Shown here: positions 26,054 to 33,125 of the stretch, piece after piece
How the letters are laid out: every line of letters begins with the position of its first letter
How positions within the stretch are numbered: the first letter of the stretch is position 1
Notes under the pieces: generated by a model
Database searches by the model: none
The model's input: the letters and a program-made list of their open reading frames with translations, nothing else
Told to the model about the DNA's origin: nothing
Made by a program: the position numbers and the translations under genes
NCBI GenBank assembly: GCA_934394815.1
Contig: CAKRRD010000001.1
Span: 224,542-288,541 of the forward strand
From: an uncultured Acetatifactor sp.
GTDB lineage: Bacteria > Bacillota > Clostridia > Lachnospirales > Lachnospiraceae
Reading direction: 5' to 3'
DNA length: 64,000 nt

Positions 26054-27913
26054 ATGACAGGGAAGACGAAGACATCCGGAATACAGAGAGCAGAAAAGGT
26101 CTGGTTCCTTCTGGGGATTCTGGCGGTACTTTTTATGGGAATTCCATATTTTGTATTGGGGAAGGATTCCATATTTGTGTATCATGACCAGCTGGACGGA
26201 GAGGTGATCGCCTATCTGCTGCAGGCAAGACATTTGTGGGACGGCAGCAGTGTACTGCCGGAATTCATGAACGGTGCGGCGAAAACGGCACTGACCATGC
26301 CGGCACCGGCCTGTGTGCTGCTCTATCGCCTGTTTCCGGCGGAACTGGCACTGGCCTGCATGCAGATCCTTGGCAGCTTCACCGGATATATGGGAATGTA
26401 TCTATTGATCCGGTGGGCCGGGGAAGGAGCTGACGGCTTACGGGAGCGAAAAGGACTGGTCAGCTTTCTGGCAATGACGGTGGGCTGCATGTATGCCTAT
26501 CTGCCCTTTTTGCCGGTATACGGTCTGTCGCAGTACGGCCTGCCGTTACTTCTGTATTGTGTACTGCGCCTGGGGGAAAAAGGACAGCCGAAGAATTCCA
26601 TGATTTTTTGTTATGTTTATATTCTGATGTTTGGAGTCGATTCCTCTCTGGTTTTATCCGGGTTTGCAGTGCTGGGAATCTGGGCACTGGCGGAACTGGT
26701 GACGTTGCTCCGGAAGCATTTCTCAGGAAGACAGGCCATCGCCTGGGGGCTTCTTCTGCTTACTTATATTCTGGAGAACGGTGCGCTGTTATCCCAGATT
26801 TTTGCCGGACAGGGGAAGGTGGTCTCCCACAAGACGGAATATACCCTCAGTCCGGTATCGTTTTCCGGCCAGTTTGTAACGAACTTCCTGCAGGGAGGAC
26901 AGCACAGTGTGGATTATCACGGGGGGATCCTTGTGATATTGCTGCTGGCTGCTGTGGCCTTGCTTTTGAAAAAGCGGACGGAGGGAAAGAGCGGCCTGTC
27001 CGGGGAAAGGCGCCTGTGTGACGCTTTGATTCTTTCGCTGGCGGTGCTTCTTGGCTTTGCGGCGGCAGCCGCGTTATGGGACTGCAGTATCGGAATCGCT
27101 GTCCGGTCCCGGCTGGGGGCATTGAAAGGCTTTCAGGCCAACCGGGTCTTATGGCTGAGTCCCTGCCTGTGGTATTTTATTCTGGGATGCAGTCTGCTGG
27201 TGCTTGCGGAGCAGCTTCCGGCGAGACGGACCGATGCCGGATGGGCGGCAGAAAAGCATAAAAAGTCCCGTAAGGGAAGCGCGATTGCGCTGGCTATGGC
27301 AGCAGCGGCCTTTCTTTTTACGATGATAACGGCAGGAAGAATTCTGCTTTCCAGCAACCTGAAGCCGAATCTGCAAAAGGTTGTGAACCGGAATTACGCG
27401 GCTATGAGCTTCCGGGATTACTATGCCATTGATGTGCTGGATCAGGTGCAGGAGTATCTTCGGGAACAATGTGGAGAGGAGCCGGAGGAGTACCGGGTCG
27501 TGAGTCTGGGGATAGACCCGGCAGCAGCATTGTATCATGGCTTCTACTGTCTGGATGGATACTCGAATAATTATTCCCTGGAATACAAGCACCGCTTCCG
27601 GGAGATCATTGCACCGGAACTGGAGAAGAGCGAATATCTGACAGACAGCTTTGACCACTGGGGGAACCGCTGCTATTTATTCAGTGCGGAATGTCCCGGA
27701 TATTATACGGTGCAAAAGGGCGGTTTCTATTTTCAGGATTATGAGATCAATGTGGAAAGTCTGCGGCAGCTGGGAGGACGTTATCTGCTGTCGGCAGCCT
27801 ATATAGATCACAGTGAAGAGACCGGACTGGAACTGGTGTGTCCGGAAGCCTTTGAGACAGAAGACAGTTATTATCGGATCTATCTCTATCGGGTGATGGA
27901 GAGCGGAAAATAA
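26054..27913 (+). CDS. Large polytopic membrane protein of an uncharacterised family (paralogue of 6546-8318; possibly DUF6044)
   Basis: 619 residues from the ATG at 26054, with AAGGAGGA at 26043-26050. The first loop after helix one reads VYHDQLDGEVIAYLLQARHLWDGS, parallel to the acidic INDQLDE motif and PARHLGDGS of the paralogue. The C-terminal soluble domain has GFYCLDGYSNNYSLEYKHRF and WGNRCYLF, again shared. Roughly twelve helices lie between. The conserved D-Q-L-D and the C-terminal outside domain suggest a GT-C glycosyltransferase; DUF6044 is my recollection of the family name and is unverified. It lies next to a GT39-like protein, as does its paralogue. Confidence 0.75.
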   Translation: MTGKTKTSGIQRAEKVWFLLGILAVLFMGIPYFVLGKDSIFVYHDQLDGEVIAYLLQARHLWDGSSVLPEFMNGAAKTALTMPAPACVLLYRLFPAELALACMQILGSFTGYMGMYLLIRWAGEGADGLRERKGLVSFLAMTVGCMYAYLPFLPVYGLSQYGLPLLLYCVLRLGEKGQPKNSMIFCYVYILMFGVDSSLVLSGFAVLGIWALAELVTLLRKHFSGRQAIAWGLLLLTYILENGALLSQIFAGQGKVVSHKTEYTLSPVSFSGQFVTNFLQGGQHSVDYHGGILVILLLAAVALLLKKRTEGKSGLSGERRLCDALILSLAVLLGFAAAAALWDCSIGIAVRSRLGALKGFQANRVLWLSPCLWYFILGCSLLVLAEQLPARRTDAGWAAEKHKKSRKGSAIALAMAAAAFLFTMITAGRILLSSNLKPNLQKVVNRNYAAMSFRDYYAIDVLDQVQEYLREQCGEEPEEYRVVSLGIDPAAALYHGFYCLDGYSNNYSLEYKHRFREIIAPELEKSEYLTDSFDHWGNRCYLFSAECPGYYTVQKGGFYFQDYEINVESLRQLGGRYLLSAAYIDHSEETGLELVCPEAFETEDSYYRIYLYRVMESGK

Positions 27914-27961
27914 CCGGTGCTCCCGACAGGAGAGCAGACGGGACGGAGATGGAAGATTTCT

Positions 27962-29719
27962 ATGGATGGACGGAACAAATGGAAAAGGATCCTGCCGGAA
28001 CTGCTGGCAGTTATATTGTGTCTGGTATTGATGGGAGCGGGAGTGAGCCGGAAGGAAGGCTATCACATGGACGAGCTTCTGAGCTTCGAGCTGGCCAATG
28101 CCCGGTACAATCCCTGGATCGTACCTACCCAGCCGGTCGGACGTCTGGCAAAATTTGTCAATGAAGAGATTCAGGGAGACAGTCTGGGAGAGACGTTTGG
28201 GAACCTGAAGGATACGGTAACGGATGTGCTCACGAACCGGGGCAGCAGCAAACTCCTGTCCTATAAGGCGGATGTCTATGAAGAACCGGTCTGGATCACA
28301 GCGGAACAGTTCCGGAACTATGTCACCGTAGAGGGCAGGGATGCCTTTGACTATCTGTCGGTTTATTTTAATGTCAAGGACGACAATCATCCTCCGGTAC
28401 ATTTCATGCTGCTGCATACCATGAGTTCTGTTTTTCAGAGGACCTTATCTCCCTGGCTTGGCTGCGGGATCAATCTGGTCTGTCTGGGGATCACTTTGTG
28501 GCTTCTGCTGCGGCTGGGAAAACAGCTGGCGGATCTTTTTGATTTGGAAGGAAAGGGACGACAGCTGGGGATTCTGGCGGTGCTTCTCTATGGAATGAGT
28601 ACAGGGGCACTGGCTACGGTATTGCTGATCCGGATGTACGGCCTGCTTTCCTGCCTGTGTGTGGCACTGTTTTCCGTGCATGTGGAAAAATGGAAGGACG
28701 AAGGATTCCACAAGAAAAATAAGGGACTGATCGCCATCACCGTATTGGGCTTTCTGACCCAGTACTTTTTCCTGTTTTATTGTATTCTGCTGGCGGCGGT
28801 TACGGCGGCACTTCTGCTGTATCGCCACAGGACCAGGGAACTGTGGTGTTATATCCGGTCCATGGTGATCGCGGCGGTGACCGGACTGGTGCTGTTTCCT
28901 TTTGCAATTTCGGATGTCTTTTCCAGCGGAAGAGGTACGGAAGCTCTCGGAAATCTGACATCCGGACTTACCGGTTACGGAGCGAGACTGCTGGCATTCG
29001 GTAAGATCCTGGCAGACCGGACCGTAGGATGGCCGCTGCTTCTCGGCGGATGTGCTGCCGGTGTGATTCTCCTTCTGGGGAAAGGGATCCGGAGACATCA
29101 GACCGGAGAAAAAGCGGAAGCTGCCCCAAAAGAGGCACTGTTAATGCTGTTTGTGCCGGTGGCGGGATATTTCCTGCTGGCTTCCCGGATGTCCCCTTAT
29201 CTGGTAGATCGTTATATTATGCCGCTGTTTCCTTTTGCGGCACTGTTACTTGCACTGCTTTTGTGTTGTCTTGGAAAGAAACTTGCGCGGACTGCCTGCT
29301 GGAAAGAAACGGTGGTGGGATATGGTCTGGTGGCATTGCTTGTGGTGGTGCAGGGACTGCGTCTGGCGTCTTATGACGGAGAATATCTCTATACCGGTTA
29401 TGCGGATCAGACGGCTTTGGCCCGGGAATACGCGTACCTTCCCTGTATCTGCGTCTATGCGGGGGTAGGCTATTATGAAAATCTGCCGGAATTCATGGAG
29501 TATACCGGAACTCTGCTGGTGACGGAGAAAGAACTGGAGAACCGGAAGGATACCGGATCTGTGGAGAATCTGGATCAGGTAGTGGTGCTGGTAAAACAGG
29601 GCGTGGAGAAGGAAAATGTAAGATCCATCCTGCGGGATAAATACGGATATACGACGGAAGAGGTGCTGCTTTCCGGAGGGGCCCACGGAGATACGGTCTA
29701 TCTGTTCTCCGGAAAATAG
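27962..29719 (+). CDS. GT39/PMT-like membrane glycosyltransferase
   Basis: 585 residues from the ATG at 27962; GGAAGA lies just upstream. A GTG at 27917 directly after the previous stop is an alternative. After the first helix, GYHMDELLSFE gives D37-E38, and DDNHPPVHF at 140-148 is the second conserved motif of this superfamily (D-x-H-P-P-L). About ten helices and a soluble C-terminal region follow. The first loop is long (about 100 residues). Expected to use a polyprenyl-phosphate sugar outside the cell; acceptor unknown. Confidence 0.8.
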   Translation: MDGRNKWKRILPELLAVILCLVLMGAGVSRKEGYHMDELLSFELANARYNPWIVPTQPVGRLAKFVNEEIQGDSLGETFGNLKDTVTDVLTNRGSSKLLSYKADVYEEPVWITAEQFRNYVTVEGRDAFDYLSVYFNVKDDNHPPVHFMLLHTMSSVFQRTLSPWLGCGINLVCLGITLWLLLRLGKQLADLFDLEGKGRQLGILAVLLYGMSTGALATVLLIRMYGLLSCLCVALFSVHVEKWKDEGFHKKNKGLIAITVLGFLTQYFFLFYCILLAAVTAALLLYRHRTRELWCYIRSMVIAAVTGLVLFPFAISDVFSSGRGTEALGNLTSGLTGYGARLLAFGKILADRTVGWPLLLGGCAAGVILLLGKGIRRHQTGEKAEAAPKEALLMLFVPVAGYFLLASRMSPYLVDRYIMPLFPFAALLLALLLCCLGKKLARTACWKETVVGYGLVALLVVVQGLRLASYDGEYLYTGYADQTALAREYAYLPCICVYAGVGYYENLPEFMEYTGTLLVTEKELENRKDTGSVENLDQVVVLVKQGVEKENVRSILRDKYGYTTEEVLLSGGAHGDTVYLFSGK

Positions 29720-29769
29720 ATGTTTCGCGTGTCCTGTCAGAGATTATAATGCAGAAATGAGGATGAAAA

Positions 29770-30837
29770 ATGATCGTAGTTCGTTTGCTGTGGCTTGCCG
29801 TTTTGCTGGTCGTGGTCCCGGCATGGATCGGTAATTGCTTCCTGAGTGTGGATAAACCTTATAAAAATATGGTGTTTTTGTGGATCAGCGGACAGATGCT
29901 GCTATGGGCAGGATTCCAGGTGATCTGTGTGCCGGTGATCCTGCTGGAAGGCAGATTGTGGATGGTGACACTGGGGTATTCCCTGTATATTCTGGTACTG
30001 CTTGTCTGCGCAACGGTCTTACGTCTGCGACAGCCGCGGAACTTAAGACCTTTGCGTACGGAGAACCCGGAAAAATCCGTACTTCTGCTGTGGATCCTCT
30101 TTGGTATATTACTGCTGGTACAGCTGGTGCTGGCGGTGGTGATGGTCTACAATGACGGAGATGATGCCTACTATGTGGCTATTTCCACGGCGGCGGAGGA
30201 ATCCGGCAAGATGTATCAGAAGATTCCATATACGGGAATGAACACGGAACTGGATGTGCGGCACGGGCTGGCACCTTTTCCCATCTGGATCGCATGGCTG
30301 GCCCGGATGACGGGAATCAACACAGTGATCGTGGCGAAGACATTGCTTCCCATCGCTTTGATCTCCATGACCTACAGTATTTTTTACCTGCTGGGAAAAC
30401 GGATCCTGTTTACAGGAAACCGCGGAAGTGACAAAAAATGGGCGCTGCCGGTCTTCCTGATCTGTACAGAAGTGCTGGTGCTGTTCGGGGATTATTCCTT
30501 TTATACGGTGGAGAACTTTATGATCGCCAGAAGCAGACAGGGGAAAGCTGCTTTGGGCAGTATTCTGATTCCCATGATATTTTTCCTTCTGCTGACATTG
30601 TTTCGAAGAATGCAGGAGCAACAGAAGATGTCCATCGCTTTCTGGGTACTGCTTGCAGCCGTAATGACCTGTTGTTGCCTGGCCAGTACCATGGGTGCAC
30701 TGCTGGCCTGCATGCTGGTGGGAACCGCCGGGATCTGCGGAGCGACCAGCTATAAAAAGTGGAAGATCCTGCTGCCGCTGTGTGCCTGTTGCATTCCCTG
30801 CATTGTCTATGCCGGAATGTATTTGCTGTTGGGATGA
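29770..30837 (+). CDS. Polytopic membrane protein, N-terminal part of a probable GT-C enzyme
   Basis: 355 residues with eight to nine hydrophobic helices and almost no soluble part. The loop motif YNDGDDAYYVAIS (D129, D131, D132) and RHGLAPFPIW look like the acidic loop and second motif of GT-C proteins. The frame ends in two consecutive stops (TGA TAA at 30835-30840), and the next gene resumes in the same frame at 30856 with the missing helices and C-terminal soluble domain. The two may be a split version of one protein. I associate the sequence with DUF6077, unverified. Confidence 0.65.
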   Translation: MIVVRLLWLAVLLVVVPAWIGNCFLSVDKPYKNMVFLWISGQMLLWAGFQVICVPVILLEGRLWMVTLGYSLYILVLLVCATVLRLRQPRNLRPLRTENPEKSVLLLWILFGILLLVQLVLAVVMVYNDGDDAYYVAISTAAEESGKMYQKIPYTGMNTELDVRHGLAPFPIWIAWLARMTGINTVIVAKTLLPIALISMTYSIFYLLGKRILFTGNRGSDKKWALPVFLICTEVLVLFGDYSFYTVENFMIARSRQGKAALGSILIPMIFFLLLTLFRRMQEQQKMSIAFWVLLAAVMTCCCLASTMGALLACMLVGTAGICGATSYKKWKILLPLCACCIPCIVYAGMYLLLG

Positions 30838-30855
30838 TAAGACCGGAGGAGAAGA

Positions 30856-31620
30856 ATGGAAGCTTTGAAGCTGTTTCAGGAATATATGGGAACCGGGTTG
30901 ATCATGATCTGGTTTCTGGTAAGTCTGTTATATCTGTGGCTTACGGAGAAGAGAAAGCACATCCGGGTGATGTTTCTTTATGTGCCGTTTGTGTTGTTGC
31001 TGGTGTTTTTCAATCCGTTGATGGCGAAGGTGATTGCCCGCATGGCGGATGGAGAGATCTATTACCGGATCCTGTGGCTGCTGCCGGTTACACCGGTGGT
31101 TGCGTTTGGAACGGTCAGTTTCTGTGGAAAACTTTCCGGCAGGAAAAAGTATGTGGGGATAACGGCGGCGATAGTGGTGTTTGTGGTATCCGGAGGCCTG
31201 ATCTACCGGAACCCTTTTTTCCAGAGAGCGGAAAATGCCTATCATGTGCCCCAGAGTGTGGTGGATATCTGTGATGCCATCGAAGTGCCCGGCAGAGAGG
31301 TCATGGCGGCATTTCCCAGAGAACTGCTGCAATATGTAAGGCAGTATTCCAATGTGGTATGCATGCCTTATGGCCGTGATATTGTGGTAAGCAAATGGAC
31401 GGTACAGAATGATCTCCATGACGTCATGGAACGGGAGATCATAGATACGCTGGAACTGGCGACCCGGGCCAGGGAAGAAAACTGTGCGTATGTGATCCTG
31501 CCAGAGGATAAGGAACTGGTGGGCAGGATGGAAGATCAGCAGTTCGAAGAATTTGCAAGAATGGACGGATATGTGATCTATAAGGATTCCACGGTGGATC
31601 TGTATTACTTCACAAAATAG
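30856..31620 (+). CDS. Membrane protein with C-terminal soluble domain, possible second half of a split GT-C enzyme
   Basis: 254 residues. GGAGG lies upstream of the ATG, so it has its own ribosome site. Three to four helices (about residues 10-120) include YYRILWLLPVTPVVAF. A soluble domain of about 130 residues follows (VPQSVVDICDAI to the end) with no motif I know. It is in the same frame as the preceding gene, 18 bases after its stop. Alone it lacks the acidic GT-C loop, which is in the upstream protein. The two probably work as one unit. Last gene before a bidirectional terminator. Confidence 0.65.
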   Translation: MEALKLFQEYMGTGLIMIWFLVSLLYLWLTEKRKHIRVMFLYVPFVLLLVFFNPLMAKVIARMADGEIYYRILWLLPVTPVVAFGTVSFCGKLSGRKKYVGITAAIVVFVVSGGLIYRNPFFQRAENAYHVPQSVVDICDAIEVPGREVMAAFPRELLQYVRQYSNVVCMPYGRDIVVSKWTVQNDLHDVMEREIIDTLELATRAREENCAYVILPEDKELVGRMEDQQFEEFARMDGYVIYKDSTVDLYYFTK

Positions 31621-31630
31621 CCGGAGATAA

Positions 31631-31675
31631 AAGACTCCCGGAGAGAATCCTGTGTGATTCCTTCCGGGAGTTTTG
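31631..31675. terminator. Bidirectional intrinsic terminator
   Basis: An inverted repeat pairs 31631-31642 with 31663-31674 (core CTCCCGGA and TCCGGGAG), with inner pairing GAATC/GATTC. Ts follow on the plus strand and the As on the left give Ts on the minus strand. It separates the convergent genes ending at 31620 (plus) and 31705 (minus). Confidence 0.85.
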
Positions 31676-31704
31676 TTCTACATGAGAAGTTCTGTCAGGC
31701 GGGA

Positions 31705-32910
31705 TCAGTTATCCAAAGACGCGTAATCCTTGGAATAATAATTCAGGAAGTACTCAAACCGCTTGGCGATGAGCTTACGTCCCTCCACATTCAGATGCAG
31801 GTTATCGACCAGATATTCATCGGCATTGTCTTCGGTCACACTGCCGTACAGGTTATCCATGAAGGAGACACTGTGAATATTGGCGGAGTAGCATTCCTTG
31901 ATAACGTAGGTGGAGAGAACGTCACGGTCATTGTAAATATACATATCGGAGCTTACATAATCTCCATTCTCGTCTATGGCATAAGCATAGGTCGGTGACA
32001 TTACGATAATGCGGATCTGCGGGTAATAGTACTGCAATACTTCGATGCTGGCTTCCAGATTGCCGGTAAACTGTGTGGGATCCGTGGGGTTATCGTCGCT
32101 GTACATGGCATTGCCGCACAGATAGTCGGTAGCGTCATACATGATAGCTATGGTATCGATTGTGTTAAAATCCAGTGTTTTCAAAGTGTTAACTACTTCT
32201 TCGGCTTCGGGCGGCGTCCGGTCTCCCAGAGCTTCTGCTGCATCGGTGTAATAGCCGTCCAGAGGAACTCCGGCGGCCAGATTCACCAGCCAGTACAGGC
32301 AGTAGGCATCCATGGGAGCAACGGAGGGATCGTAGTTCAACTGCTGGGCAGCCAGATAACTTCCGCTGACAGAACAGTTATATACGTTGGCCCCGGTCTC
32401 TTTGGCAATCAGGCTGGCCAGATTGTCGGAGGAATCTCTGTCATCTGCAAAGGGAGCGTTTCCGAAGACGACGATATTGGAGGCATCCGTGATTATCATT
32501 TTGCCGTTTTCGTCGGTCAGCGGGAGAATGGAGTCCCAGCTGTCATCATAGGAACCCTGACCGTCCTTGAAGATCTCGGACTGGCTGATCTTTTGTCCCC
32601 AGTGGGTAACACGGTAGCCGACGATGCCGACCACGGCCACCAGGACAACGGCGAATAGAACGTGAAGATTCAGAAAACGTCGGATGTCGATAGGGGCGGA
32701 AGTTGTTTCCTCCTCCGGGAAAATGTCTTCTTCGGAAAAATCATCCGTGTAGCCAAGGTCGTCGTAGGTATCAGGATCTGTTTCTACATTCTGAAAATTT
32801 CCAGAATCTGTGTCTTGTATATCGTTGGAGTCCAGATCTACAATCTCAATATCCGGCATGCCATTTATTGAGGATGCCGGGGTATTATGGTTGTTTTTGT
32901 TTTGTTTCAT
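31705..32910 (-). CDS. SGNH-like membrane-anchored protein with degenerate catalytic site
   Basis: 401 residues, start ATG complementing 32908-32910 with GGAGAGA upstream. Residues 1-79 are acidic and predicted cytoplasmic, one TM helix is at 81-99, and the rest lies outside. The outer domain has the SGNH layout, ending with VDNLHLNVEGRKLIAKRF (D369, H372). Block I reads VVFGNAPFADD at 147-157, so the G-D-S motif is G-N-A and the serine nucleophile is replaced by alanine. Block III reads YDATDY where G-x-N-D is expected. It is therefore probably not a hydrolase; it may bind a glycan or act as a scaffold. It is divergent from the GH25 gene at 33126, which also has an acidic cytoplasmic tail. 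Confidence 0.75.
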   Translation of the reverse strand: MKQNKNNHNTPASSINGMPDIEIVDLDSNDIQDTDSGNFQNVETDPDTYDDLGYTDDFSEEDIFPEEETTSAPIDIRRFLNLHVLFAVVLVAVVGIVGYRVTHWGQKISQSEIFKDGQGSYDDSWDSILPLTDENGKMIITDASNIVVFGNAPFADDRDSSDNLASLIAKETGANVYNCSVSGSYLAAQQLNYDPSVAPMDAYCLYWLVNLAAGVPLDGYYTDAAEALGDRTPPEAEEVVNTLKTLDFNTIDTIAIMYDATDYLCGNAMYSDDNPTDPTQFTGNLEASIEVLQYYYPQIRIIVMSPTYAYAIDENGDYVSSDMYIYNDRDVLSTYVIKECYSANIHSVSFMDNLYGSVTEDNADEYLVDNLHLNVEGRKLIAKRFEYFLNYYSKDYASLDN

Positions 32911-32980
32911 GTATTCTCTCCGTTTCAGGTAAGTCTTAAAGATGCATAATAATGGTAAAAAGAGTCACTCTGATTTTACT

Positions 32981-33009
32981 ATTATACGGAAGGAAAGTCC
33001 ATAATATTA
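32981..33009 (-). promoter_or_regulatory. Probable promoter of the minus-strand SGNH-like gene
   Basis: On the minus strand TATAAT (complement of 32981-32986) lies about 70 bases before the ATG. The -35 at 17 bases (complement of 33004-33009, TAATAT) is weak. Confidence 0.4.
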
Positions 33010-33047
33010 GAAAGATTTAAGAAATTCTGAAGAAATGGGTGAATGCC

Positions 33048-33076
33048 TTGATGCGTGGAAAATACAATGCTATAAT
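33048..33076 (+). promoter_or_regulatory. Promoter of the GH25 gene at 33126
   Basis: TTGATG at 33048-33053 and TATAAT at 33071-33076 are 17 bases apart, and TGC before the -10 gives an extended element. Upstream, AAGAAAT occurs at 33019-33025 and again at 33030-33036, an 11-base period that suggests a response-regulator site. Confidence 0.8.
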
Positions 33077-33125
33077 GTTACAGAATTGTTACACCGAAGA
33101 ATTATGAGCAGAAGGGAAAGAGCAG

